The notes under the pieces: generated by a model
The model's database searches: none
What the model saw: the letters and a program-made list of their open reading frames with translations, nothing else
What the model was told of the DNA's origin: nothing
Origin: Nostoc sp. KVJ20
Lineage (GTDB): Bacteria > Cyanobacteriota > Cyanobacteriia > Cyanobacteriales > Nostocaceae
NCBI RefSeq assembly: GCF_001712795.1
Contig: NZ_KV757612.1
Span: 1 to 53,835, forward strand
Reading direction: 5' to 3'
DNA length: 53,835 nucleotides
Translations under genes and position numbers: made by a program
Shown: one piece after another, positions 1 through 9,136 of the stretch
Numbering within the stretch: position 1 is the first letter of the stretch
Layout of the letters: each line of letters opens with the position of its first letter

Positions 1-139
1 CACCAAAAAACATTGCCGCTATCATTGCCGTGGTGATAATTTCTGCATCACTCATTTCACGACGAATATCCTCATCATGTCCAATCGCCTTCAATAGGTC
101 ATCTATGACAGAATAGATAGTAACTATTTCATTTAACAT
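1..139 (-). CDS. IS982-family transposase, N-terminal fragment (continues beyond window)
   Basis: The minus strand from an ATG at 139 reads MLNEIVTIYSVIDDLLKAIG, then ISDAEIITTA-like residues (MSDAEIITTAMIAAMFFG) up to the window edge. This pattern is the N-terminus of IS982-type transposases, which continue with a DDE catalytic domain outside this window. A strong Shine-Dalgarno (AGGAGGG) lies a few bases upstream. Only about 46 residues are visible, so completeness cannot be judged. Confidence 0.75.
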   Translation of the reverse strand, partial: MLNEIVTIYSVIDDLLKAIGHDEDIRREMSDAEIITTAMIAAMFFG

Positions 140-142
140 ATT

Positions 143-169
143 TCCCTCCTAATTTTCTGTCTGGAGGGA
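143..169. promoter_or_regulatory. Hairpin sequestering the transposase Shine-Dalgarno
   Basis: TCCCTCC (143-149) pairs perfectly with GGAGGGA (163-169) across a 13-nt loop. In the minus-strand mRNA the 3' arm is the ribosome binding site of the IS982-type transposase. Masking of the SD in transcripts that read in from outside is a known way for IS elements to limit transposase translation; its use here is inferred. Confidence 0.4.
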
Positions 170-402
170 TTTTATTGTTTTTATACCCCTATGTCATCTT
201 TCTTGGTATGTAACTAGCAACTTGAGTTATATAGGGAAAAATAAATATTGAATAAAGGCGATTGTTTTGTTGAATTGCTTAATCACAGCACTTTGTATTT
301 AAAGATAATCTACAGCTTTTTAATTTCCGAATAATCAGGTTAATATAGCCTAATTGAAGTCAATTTTTTGTACAAATGTCTATTTCGGGAATCACCTCAA
401 TA
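170..402. other. Non-coding, AT-rich
   Basis: No supportable gene on either strand. It should contain the outer end of the IS982-type element and the region downstream of the ABC exporter, but I could not identify a clear terminal inverted repeat or terminator. Confidence 0.4.
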
Positions 403-2310
403 TTAGAAATCTTTAGTTGGGTAGTTTGGTGTGTTTTGACGTATACCCTTGTATAATTGTGCTTCATAAAGCGTTTTATAAAAACCATTACGAAGCATCA
501 ATTCTGTGTGATTTCCAACTTCCACTAACTGGCCATGGTTTAATACAACAATGCGATCAGCTCGGCGGATGGTCTGTAATCTGTGGGCAATGATGATGGA
601 AGTTCTGTTGGTGGTGACTTTGGCCAGCGCTGCTTGGATAGCAGCTTCAGTTTCTTGGTCAATACTGGCAGTGGCTTCATCCAGAATGAGGATTTCGGGG
701 TTCAAGGCAATGACACGCGTAAACGCTAACAACTGGCGTTGACCTTGCGATAGATTTTGGCCGCGGTCTTCCAATACCGTATCAAAGCCTAGTGGCAAGC
801 CCTCGATGAAATCTAGGGTCTGTATCAGTTTGGCAGCATGTCGGGCATCTTCTGGCGTGATGGTCGAGTTACCCAATGCAATGTTGTCATAGACGGTGCC
901 AGGGAATAGATGAAAGTCTTGAAAGATTACACCTACACGCTTACGGATTTGTGCAGGGTCTATCTGCATAATGTCGATGCCGTCAATGAACAAGCTTTTT
1001 TCAGGCACATCGTAAAAACGGCAGATGAGCCGGGTTAGCGTGGTCTTGCCAGAGCCAGTAGGCCCGACAATAGCGATGTTCTCACCGGGTGCGATATTCA
1101 GATTGAAGTGCTGGATAACTGGTTCGCCAGTTTCATAACGGAAATTCAGGTCACGAAACTCGATACGTCCGTGTAAGCCTTCAGGCAAGGGTGTAGGCTG
1201 CGACGGCACGGATAAAGACTCTTTCCAGTCCAGCAGCCGGAATATGCGATCGCAAGCCGCCGCCGCTCGGAACACTGCATTTGCTTGATCGCCCAAAGCC
1301 ACAATCGGACGAAACAGCATGTCGCTGAATTGCAAGAACAACACGACCGATCCCAGGGTGGTAGTGTGGTTCAGTACATGTTGCCCACCAAACCAGAGGA
1401 TGCAAGCGATCGCCAAATAAGATATGTTATCGACGATCGGGTTGTATATGGTCTCTGCCATGATGGCCTTCGTCTCAGCCACCCGATTGGCATCGTTAAT
1501 AGCAGAATACTGTTTAAAGCTTAGTGCCTCCCGCCCTGACATCTGCACGATTTCAATACCTGATAAGTTTTCGTGCAAATGCTCGTTGAGGCGCGATAAG
1601 GTGGCACGGATGACCTGATAAATCGGACTAGAATAATATCTGAACGTGACGATCACACCCGCCACAACAATCAATAAAGGTGATAGCTTTGCTACCAGTA
1701 TCGCATCCAGAGACAGCATTACACTAACAGCGACAACTAGGGGAATCAATTCTCCAGCTAGCGCACCGACACCAGTCAGCAGTTCAGACAAGCTCTCGAT
1801 ATCGTTAGCGATCCGAGTCAATACCTGCCCAACCATAACCCGGTCATAAAAAGCAGCAGGGAGATGCTCGACATGGGCAAACAGATCCCGACGCAAGTCG
1901 CTCAGACCCAATAGTGCTGCACGGGACAACTGGATGCGGAAGGCGTACCCAAAACCAGACCACAGCATTACCCAGAGTAAGCCGACTACGCAGGCGGCGA
2001 TTATTTGTTTGGTGTCCAGCGTGATTGCTAACCATTTGATTAATGCCGTTTGTCCATAGTCTGGGAGATCAGTCCGGTAGTTATGCATCAGGATACCGTC
2101 TACTACCACTCGACTAACCACAATTGGTACTAACACGGCGGCGGTGGCCGAGAGCATAGCAAACAGCAGCGCTAACGCAATGCGCCATCGGTACGGAACC
2201 ATCCAGTGCCGTAAGCGCCAGACATTGCTGGCAAAGGAGTTACGCGTACCGATTGATGCTTCAAAGGGGTCGAGCCGGCCAAGAGTGTTAGAGGTCTTTA
2301 ATGATGTCAT
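403..2310 (-). CDS. ABC exporter, fused permease/ATPase (RiPP cluster)
   Basis: 635 aa, an MsbA/McjD-like half transporter. Residues ~35-330 form the membrane domain with about six hydrophobic segments, and ~385-620 the nucleotide-binding domain with Walker A GPTGSGKTTL, signature LSQGQRQ and Walker B ILILDEATASID. There is no N-terminal C39 peptidase domain, so it should export a peptide without cutting its leader. It is the last gene of the minus-strand RiPP cluster, 666 nt after the LanM-like gene, so it may have its own promoter. Export of the mature peptide is inferred from context; the family is broad and could move other substrates. The start at 2310 has only a weak RBS. Confidence 0.9.
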   Translation of the reverse strand: MTSLKTSNTLGRLDPFEASIGTRNSFASNVWRLRHWMVPYRWRIALALLFAMLSATAAVLVPIVVSRVVVDGILMHNYRTDLPDYGQTALIKWLAITLDTKQIIAACVVGLLWVMLWSGFGYAFRIQLSRAALLGLSDLRRDLFAHVEHLPAAFYDRVMVGQVLTRIANDIESLSELLTGVGALAGELIPLVVAVSVMLSLDAILVAKLSPLLIVVAGVIVTFRYYSSPIYQVIRATLSRLNEHLHENLSGIEIVQMSGREALSFKQYSAINDANRVAETKAIMAETIYNPIVDNISYLAIACILWFGGQHVLNHTTTLGSVVLFLQFSDMLFRPIVALGDQANAVFRAAAACDRIFRLLDWKESLSVPSQPTPLPEGLHGRIEFRDLNFRYETGEPVIQHFNLNIAPGENIAIVGPTGSGKTTLTRLICRFYDVPEKSLFIDGIDIMQIDPAQIRKRVGVIFQDFHLFPGTVYDNIALGNSTITPEDARHAAKLIQTLDFIEGLPLGFDTVLEDRGQNLSQGQRQLLAFTRVIALNPEILILDEATASIDQETEAAIQAALAKVTTNRTSIIIAHRLQTIRRADRIVVLNHGQLVEVGNHTELMLRNGFYKTLYEAQLYKGIRQNTPNYPTKDF

Positions 2311-2976
2311 ATTGCGATCGCCCCAGGACTGGCATTAACAAATTAGATAAGTCTTCTGCATCGATTTGATGACTTCTTCACAGGTTGCTTCTGGTTGTGG
2401 CAAAGATGGTTTTTTCGTCAGGTCGTGTAGTCATTGCTTTCTTGATGCATTTACTACTGAAGCAAACCGTATATTTCTGGTTTTGTAGGTTCAAGCTTAA
2501 GCTGATATAATACGTCCTCTATTTTCTACTGCTTGTTTTAGTCACTGTAACTACTTAGAAAATACTGTTTGTCGGTCGAAATAACGTATTTTAAATGAAG
2601 CTTATATTCTCATGAACGAGAGTAAAAAGCAAGCATAAAACTGTTGAACCGGAGAGTTACCAAATATGAGACACTAAGCATGAATACAATTTCATATGAA
2701 TGCTCATTTGTTAAAAAGTGCAAATAAATTTTAATTATCAACTCTGTAATTGTTGCTATTTATACCGAAATGACGAAAACTTATCGTTTTCAAGGCAATG
2801 CAAAATAGTCCAAATTTAAGTATCGATTGTGTAGACAAGGGTATAAAATCGAAATCTAGCGTTTAACGTGCTCTGTAAATCTCTGCATTTTGCGTGAGTA
2901 CGAAGGATTAACACGCTTATAGCAACGCCGAGTAGTTACAAAACCCTCACTGAAAAATTTACAGAAAGAAACAATG
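2311..2976. other. Intergenic, 666 bp, AT-rich
   Basis: Separates the LanM-like gene from the exporter. I looked for a second small precursor gene on both strands and found only very short frames without RBS or leader-like sequence. It presumably holds the exporter promoter; no confident motif seen. Confidence 0.4.
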
Positions 2977-5900
2977 TCAGCTAAAGTTCGGGTTTCCAAC
3001 GATACGAATAGAGGTGAAAACAGATGGGCTATGCAATCTTAGAAAAGCGCGTGCAATGGCAGTAACACCCCATACAACAGAAAGATTATGCCGATCAGCA
3101 GCAAATGACCTGGGAAACCAAGATCCATAGGACTCTCGGATTGTTTTTATTTGTTCAGCTGAACTAAATGCGTGCTGGAGGTATTTATCTTTACCAGTAA
3201 CTTGAAATGCTGTGATGGCAACTTCTAGGTCATCCAACAGTCCAACTGTATCGGTTGCTAATCTCTCAACAGCAAGATATTCGTCGATTTTCCTAAGTAC
3301 TTGCTCTGCATTTATTCTCGTAGATTGAATAATATCTAAGTTAGCAAGTAGGTGTCCTGGAGAGTGCCTAACCCCTGGATAATTCTGTAATTGTGCATAT
3401 AAAAGACTTTCTAACTCATGTTGGAACCGAGGCGCCATTCTATGCTCATGCTTTAACAATTTCGCAAGTCCCATAGTCAATACTGCTGTAGCGTCAGGGA
3501 AACTGTTCATCCATAAACTAGGGTGTGGATAAAGCGGTGGAGGAAGTTCTCCATTTTTAGTTCGTATATCTAATAAATGTGTGATGAGTTTAATACCAAT
3601 TTCTAGGCCTTCTGTTGACGACACCATAGAAAGCATAAGACCTGACAATCCAGATACAAAATCGCAGCTGGGATGAGTAATGAGTGTCTCTAGAGGTAAG
3701 TTTTGAATGCAGGTATTAGCAATTTTGTCAAGTTCTGGTGCTGTTAATGCCTGAGCGCAATAACGTAGACAGAAAATTTGTGCGCCAACTCCCAAAAATG
3801 CACCACAATAGGGGTTTCTCTGAATGCGATCGCTCCATTCAGGCTCTTGCCAAGCTTCAGAAATATGGTTAACGGACTTGAGCGTTGCTGCTAAGGCTCC
3901 TCGCGCCGCATCTTTCCAAGATGCTTGACCTGTAATGGTGTAGAGATCGCAAAATAATATAGCTAAACCACAAGTTCCAGTAAGTAAATCGGACTGTAGC
4001 ACCTCAAGAGAAAGAAGATCCATGTGGGGATGATAAACAAGCCCTAGCCAAGCTAGATCGTTGGCAGATGATGTTACCGAATCTGCCAAGATAGAAGAAC
4101 CTAAAGCGATCGCTTCTGAAATCCAGCTATTTTCAATTACGGCAGATTTCATATTGCGTTCTGTAACCTGCAAGTCAACATGAGGCCGGCTTGTCGCAAA
4201 ACAAGAACGGATCAAATCCATTTGTTGTTCTAGAGGAAATTTATTCAGGCAATGGAGCCTTTGCTGCAAGCAATTCCAGGACGTATCATCGAAATACCCG
4301 GCAACTTCGTTTCCCTCTAAGGTAAACACAGCATTGCTATTAGGACGAGAAGTGAAGAATGGGATGTCAAGCCTTAATAAAGCTGCAATTTCGCTTTCCA
4401 CGATCTGGCAGTGCTGATTTCTGGATTCGGTTTCCAGTTCCTGTGTAAAAACGGGTCCGAGTAGTTGTTGGAAAAAAATCTCTCTTTGAATAGGATCAAC
4501 CAGCAGCGTCGGAGTCAGACTGGAACGAATCAACTTATGGTAAGTCCAGGTATCACGATAAATAAACCTAACTGGGACATTACTTAAGTAGACCAAAGGA
4601 CTATCAGCAGCCAGCAGTGCTGTCTGATTGGTCTGCAAACATTCCTGCATCAGCTTGTAACCTGCAAGAATTTCCTGAAGATATTCTGCCGCATCAACTG
4701 GATTATTATCCAAAACTGGAGCATGTTGAGTATGACTCCAGGTAAAGTAGTCCTGTTCATTAGGCCTGTTGCCGTTGTGTCTGCTTGCTGTTGGACGTTT
4801 ATAAGGAGTGATGAACTCGCCAGGCATGGCCAAAGCACCAAAATCCTCAGCCTTAATCCCCATCTCAATAGGTGTTGGCATGGCGATGATGCAAGTTTCC
4901 ACTACTGACTCGGCCAACATCTGCCGGGCAACTTGTTCTGCGGGTAACAAATTGGTTGGGGTTGGGCGTGGTTGGAGTATGGTTTCTAGATCGATAAATA
5001 CAGGGTACTCCCCATGAGCAACTAAGTTATCCAACCAAAAGTCACGTCCTTCCAGCAATTGCAAAAGGCGGATTGTCATGCCCATGCGCGTATAAAATCT
5101 TTGAACCTCCTGGGAATTTTGACAAGGTTTGTATTCCACGAACTCTTCCCAGGTATAGTTACCCCTTGTCAAGATGCTACGCACATGTAGTTGAGGTTCT
5201 AAACCTGATTGATTCAGATCGGTAACCAGGTTAATAAACGCAGCAGCACACCGCAGGTCTTTTGGTTTATAGACGACCTTGTTACCCGATGCAAATGTCA
5301 AAATTGCCACTGTGCGTCCTTGGGCGTGAACATCACCTGCGTCTCCTTGAAAGCCAGTTAACTGTCCTAGCTGCATTCCCCTAAACAGTTGAGTGCAGAG
5401 TAACTCCCGATCTGCTGCTAGACGTTGACAAATTTCGGTCATCCATCCCCGCCAATTCATATAGGAAACGGCAACCAAGTATGCAAGGACGGGAAATCGT
5501 TCAAATCTGTCTAGCCAACTAGTCACGTCGCCATCTAAAATCGGTTGAGACTTAGCCCCCAGGTTATTCAACAAGCCTGTATTAGCCGCTAAAAGATGCA
5601 GTTCAAAGTCCACAACTGAGCCAACCAGATGCCAAAGTCGATTGGCAAATACAGCTAGCATGTCAGTTAAACCCGCAGCCGATACAGTTAATCCCGACGT
5701 TGCAATACACTGTTGCAGGGTAAGCTTTGCACCTTGTAGGAAAGGTTCTATGACTTGATGATATGGGATTTGTTGATTGTCTGAGATATTGTCTGATTGT
5801 TTTACCTGTTCCTCTGGGAGTGTAGCCAGACTAATTAACTCCACAAGAGCATTAGCCCATTCAGGTAGTTCTTGGGGATTTTTAATTAAGACTTCAACAA

Positions 5901-6204
5901 ATTTAGCTGGAAAATAATTTTGGTTGATGACTGTTGACTGGGAAACAGATGTTTTGATTTGTGCGTTATGGGTCAGGTTTTGAGTTTGCAGATAGATGTC
6001 AAATTTTTCCGGTGCATCGTTCGTAATTGCTTTTTGCCATTGCTGTGTCAGTTTCTCAATTCGCGCTTGATTTACAGGCGATCGCGGCAAGAAAAACTCG
6101 CTCATGGTACGCTCATGGGATGGAACAGCGCGAGCAATGATTTGTTGTAGCCGTTCTTGCTGCTCTTTGGAAAGTCTAGCCCATATATCAATTGTTAATT
6201 TCAT
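2977..6204 (-). CDS. LanM-like lanthipeptide synthetase with degenerate cyclase domain
   Basis: 1075 aa, usual LanM length. The central dehydratase region (~200-620) shows GDVHAQGR, VVYKPKD, FIDLET and RDTWTY, matching the kinase/elimination core that phosphorylates and dehydrates Ser/Thr. The usual D-x-H-x-x-N motif reads DFWLDN (~389-394), so the His is a Trp. The C-terminal LanC-like half (~730-1060) keeps the toroid pattern (CGLAILFCDL, VSGLSGLMLS) but lacks the zinc ligands: the W-C-x-G site reads NSFPDAT (~901) and the C-H-G site reads HSPGH (~948). It may therefore dehydrate without forming thioethers, as proposed for PoyF-like enzymes of proteusin pathways. The start overlaps the 3' end of the epimerase gene by 17 nt, indicating translational coupling. 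Confidence 0.88.
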   Translation of the reverse strand: MKLTIDIWARLSKEQQERLQQIIARAVPSHERTMSEFFLPRSPVNQARIEKLTQQWQKAITNDAPEKFDIYLQTQNLTHNAQIKTSVSQSTVINQNYFPAKFVEVLIKNPQELPEWANALVELISLATLPEEQVKQSDNISDNQQIPYHQVIEPFLQGAKLTLQQCIATSGLTVSAAGLTDMLAVFANRLWHLVGSVVDFELHLLAANTGLLNNLGAKSQPILDGDVTSWLDRFERFPVLAYLVAVSYMNWRGWMTEICQRLAADRELLCTQLFRGMQLGQLTGFQGDAGDVHAQGRTVAILTFASGNKVVYKPKDLRCAAAFINLVTDLNQSGLEPQLHVRSILTRGNYTWEEFVEYKPCQNSQEVQRFYTRMGMTIRLLQLLEGRDFWLDNLVAHGEYPVFIDLETILQPRPTPTNLLPAEQVARQMLAESVVETCIIAMPTPIEMGIKAEDFGALAMPGEFITPYKRPTASRHNGNRPNEQDYFTWSHTQHAPVLDNNPVDAAEYLQEILAGYKLMQECLQTNQTALLAADSPLVYLSNVPVRFIYRDTWTYHKLIRSSLTPTLLVDPIQREIFFQQLLGPVFTQELETESRNQHCQIVESEIAALLRLDIPFFTSRPNSNAVFTLEGNEVAGYFDDTSWNCLQQRLHCLNKFPLEQQMDLIRSCFATSRPHVDLQVTERNMKSAVIENSWISEAIALGSSILADSVTSSANDLAWLGLVYHPHMDLLSLEVLQSDLLTGTCGLAILFCDLYTITGQASWKDAARGALAATLKSVNHISEAWQEPEWSDRIQRNPYCGAFLGVGAQIFCLRYCAQALTAPELDKIANTCIQNLPLETLITHPSCDFVSGLSGLMLSMVSSTEGLEIGIKLITHLLDIRTKNGELPPPLYPHPSLWMNSFPDATAVLTMGLAKLLKHEHRMAPRFQHELESLLYAQLQNYPGVRHSPGHLLANLDIIQSTRINAEQVLRKIDEYLAVERLATDTVGLLDDLEVAITAFQVTGKDKYLQHAFSSAEQIKTIRESYGSWFPRSFAADRHNLSVVWGVTAIARAFLRLHSPSVFTSIRIVGNPNFS

Positions 6205-7615
6205 CTAATACTCCCGCACGCAGCAATTCATTTAGCATCGATTGAACAACTTCTGGGTTAACATTGCATTTTACAGAGACAATCTCTGAAATTTCTGCTA
6301 CAGTCTTTCCACCCCTGTGGACTAGATCGCCAATTTCTCGCCATTGACTGTGGCGTTCTTGACCTTGAAATGTTGTAGATTGATGAAATCGTCCATTGAG
6401 CCGAAAGCCTGTTTCTAACTCTTCAAATTGCAGCCAGTTGTGAAAACAAAGGCGATCGCTAGGGCGCAAAAATGGCGACATATGTTCCTCAATCATACGA
6501 TTCAGCAATGCAGCTAGCTCTGCACCATCGTTGAAAGTACCCTGAGCATGAATGTAGTAACCGAGAGGCCAGCGATCGCTAGCAGCGGCAGGACTAATTA
6601 ACTGCACAGTGCGATCGCACATATTCAATAAAAACCCAGTCACACAACCGATGCTGGCCAAAGGATATTCCTCGGTGTTTGCATAGGCCGGATCGCCAGT
6701 ATACCAAGGCGCCCAAAGCAGGTTTTTTCGCTGTTTCTGCAACAGTTCAGGCTCTTTGTTAGCTCGCTCGCGGAACTTACCTGCATTGCCAAAGGCAAAA
6801 GCTGATTCACGATTGAGTGATAGACACTCAACCTGTGCCAACTCTTCGGCGCTGAACTCGGCATGAACTTGATTCAGCATTTTAATACTGAGAATAGAAA
6901 AGCGATTCAGCCAGCATCCCCGTTCTTGTGATATTTTCAGCAAGGCACGCGTTCTTGCTGGGTCTTTTAATGCTTGGGCTGTAGTGGTCGGGGGAAACAC
7001 CCCAGTAATCTTGTAAAAATCAAGACATAATTTCTCATAGTCTGGATTGTCCAGTGGATCGGTAGCCCAATAAAGAAAACCACTCTGGACGCCAGTTCCC
7101 AAATATTGATGCAGAACTAGCAGCACGTCGTTCCACAATACTTGGTTGGCAGTACTGTATTCAAAGATACCACTCAGACGATCTGGACTCAAGGCGCAAA
7201 ACCAACATCCCACCGAGCAGCCTTTGGTCAATTCAATGCTCAATGAGGCGTGAAGATTAGACTTTGTATGGAAAGGCCCAAGTTCCAGTAATTGCCTAGC
7301 AATTTGTCTCTCTCGCCAGCTATAAATCCGCAAATCACTAGGTAGGGCCTGTTTTTTATAAAATTCATTGACCCAGTTGGTTTTGGTAACGACGATTTGC
7401 CACATGGCACGCATAGCTTTTGAAGGCTGAGAAACATCGGCTTCAAATAACGATTGCACATCTGCTGGGCTACAATTAATACCATAGCCAGCAAGTGTTC
7501 CTGCTTTATCTTCATTCAGTGCTTTGCGGAAGTCTGGATCGGCTACCCATCGTTCGTTGAAGCGTTTAAAGATAGCATGTTCCTGGAGTTTGCTGTGATA
7601 GGTAGTTAAGGACAT
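6188..7615 (-). CDS. Radical SAM RiPP maturation amino-acid epimerase (PoyD/OspD-like)
   Basis: 475 aa. The radical SAM cluster motif CSVGCWFC (CxxxCxxC) sits at ~133-140 after SIELTKG, the arrangement of proteusin epimerases that convert L- to D-residues in the core peptide. Other Cys residues follow (GCVTGFLLNMC), one of which may act as hydrogen donor. The N-terminus (~17-50) contains FNERWVADPDFRKALNEDK and then AGTLAGYGI, which resembles the NHLP leader of the precursor. The C-terminus (~425-475) resembles a small winged helix. It sits 22 nt after the SagB gene and overlaps the LanM-like gene. Family recognition is good; which residues are epimerised cannot be read. Confidence 0.82.
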   Translation of the reverse strand: MSLTTYHSKLQEHAIFKRFNERWVADPDFRKALNEDKAGTLAGYGINCSPADVQSLFEADVSQPSKAMRAMWQIVVTKTNWVNEFYKKQALPSDLRIYSWRERQIARQLLELGPFHTKSNLHASLSIELTKGCSVGCWFCALSPDRLSGIFEYSTANQVLWNDVLLVLHQYLGTGVQSGFLYWATDPLDNPDYEKLCLDFYKITGVFPPTTTAQALKDPARTRALLKISQERGCWLNRFSILSIKMLNQVHAEFSAEELAQVECLSLNRESAFAFGNAGKFRERANKEPELLQKQRKNLLWAPWYTGDPAYANTEEYPLASIGCVTGFLLNMCDRTVQLISPAAASDRWPLGYYIHAQGTFNDGAELAALLNRMIEEHMSPFLRPSDRLCFHNWLQFEELETGFRLNGRFHQSTTFQGQERHSQWREIGDLVHRGGKTVAEISEIVSVKCNVNPEVVQSMLNELLRAGVLDEINN

Positions 7616-7636
7616 AAATCTTTATCCAACTTCTAG

Positions 7637-9115
7637 TTATGATTGGTGAGGTTTTGGTAAACTTCCTAAGATAAATTCACCCACTGAGGTTTCTGCAAAA
7701 TAGTCTGTCTTCGCCGCCGCAGCAAACATGTCAGAGTCACCGCTGCCTAAAGCACAAGGAGCGAGGTTCATGGCTGTTGCTACTAAGTACATGGTTTGGT
7801 AAACTACACCCACGTGTTTTAGTGTTGTGGCATAAGCGATCGCATCATACTTCCAAGAAATTCGTTGGAACCTAGCAGCCAGTGTAATCAATACCTGGGG
7901 ATTGCTTTGCCGTGCCGCGATGATTGCATAGTTTAACAATGACTCTACGAACCGATCGCGCTCCCGCAGCCGAGTTAGTTGATGCTGCAATGGCTCATAA
8001 TGATACAATCCGCTCGGTAATCCCTCGCACTGATCGATCGTCAGATAAAACTCCAAATCGTAACATTTACCCCCAGCCGGATAAGGGCGGCTACTGACTT
8101 GCATTACCTCTTTTCCATATCCATTAGCAGCCTGAACTGAAATTTCACTGAGAGTTCGTACTCGTGCAACCCGATAAAGAAATTCACCTAACTGCTGGAG
8201 CGTAATCGGTTTTGTGTCGTAAGTGTACACGGAACGCCGTGTTTCCATCACATAGCCCAGTGGTGGGTCATTAGCTTGCAGTTGTGCAAGTTCTGGTTGA
8301 TAAAGGTCGATTTTTGGGCCTTCAGGAGATGGTTTGACTGCTGGCAATGGTTGAATTCGGTTAATGTGACGAAAGTTAGCTCCAAACAAATTGGCGTGCC
8401 GACCGTAACGACTGCGACTGTGAAAGACTAGATCGTGGAAGTCCCATTGTGCCAAAGTCAAATTACTATCTTCGCTATCTCCTCCATCTGCAAAGACAGT
8501 TGTCAACGCTTCTGCATTTAACAAAAGTTGCAAGCAACCTGCAACAACTTCATCATTAATACCTGCCAAATATCCTCTCAATTGGCGTATGGATTGCGGT
8601 TGTGCCAGCAGTGCAATTAAAGCTGTAGCTCGCCAATCATGTAAGATAATCTGTGTATGACCGACAGGAGACTCAAGTACTAGATGTTCGTCTTCGCGTC
8701 GGCAATAAGCGAAGCGAGAAAGTTGATAGGGTCGATCGAGGTCTAAATCTCGCCAATGAAAGCGGTAGCTGGGACTGATAGACACAATCGTGGCGATCGC
8801 TACTCCACTAGCAACCACTGTATGTTGCAGCCAGCCTCGTGTCAGAAGTTGGTCAAAGTGGTAATAGAATCGGGTCAGCGCTTCACCACCGTCAGCAGTT
8901 AAAACCGACTCGCTTAATTCATCTACAGTTGCTTTACCCTCTTTCAAGGTAGTAAATGCGGCTCGTAAGCCTGGTGTCAAGCACTTGAAAGTGAGTTGAC
9001 CAAATGCAGAGCTAATACAAAGACTTGCATCTGGCTGATCCTGCAAAATCAATTCCTTTCGCAGCGCAACTTGTAATGAGTTGCTTAGAGACTTGCTGAG
9101 TGTATTAAGTGCCAT
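7637..9115 (-). CDS. SagB-type FMN dehydrogenase (azoline oxidase)
   Basis: 492 aa. The C-terminal ~200 residues are a nitroreductase-like SagB domain: METRRSVYTYDTKPITLQQL, SSRPYPAGGKCYDLEFY, GLYHYEPLQHQL and the C-terminal ETSVGEFILGSLPK. In TOMM pathways this FMN enzyme oxidises azolines made by the YcaO cyclodehydratase to aromatic azoles. The N-terminal ~230 residues resemble the extra domain of long SagB proteins and may bind the partner or leader. It lies 22 nt downstream of the YcaO gene, clearly the same transcript. Confidence 0.87.
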   Translation of the reverse strand: MALNTLSKSLSNSLQVALRKELILQDQPDASLCISSAFGQLTFKCLTPGLRAAFTTLKEGKATVDELSESVLTADGGEALTRFYYHFDQLLTRGWLQHTVVASGVAIATIVSISPSYRFHWRDLDLDRPYQLSRFAYCRREDEHLVLESPVGHTQIILHDWRATALIALLAQPQSIRQLRGYLAGINDEVVAGCLQLLLNAEALTTVFADGGDSEDSNLTLAQWDFHDLVFHSRSRYGRHANLFGANFRHINRIQPLPAVKPSPEGPKIDLYQPELAQLQANDPPLGYVMETRRSVYTYDTKPITLQQLGEFLYRVARVRTLSEISVQAANGYGKEVMQVSSRPYPAGGKCYDLEFYLTIDQCEGLPSGLYHYEPLQHQLTRLRERDRFVESLLNYAIIAARQSNPQVLITLAARFQRISWKYDAIAYATTLKHVGVVYQTMYLVATAMNLAPCALGSGDSDMFAAAAKTDYFAETSVGEFILGSLPKPHQS

Positions 9116-9136
9116 TGCATAAAATTCTCTAAACTT

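Noticed and set aside
2311..2976. A second precursor peptide gene in the gap before the exporter
   Set aside because: All frames are under about 20 codons without RBS or leader-like residues.
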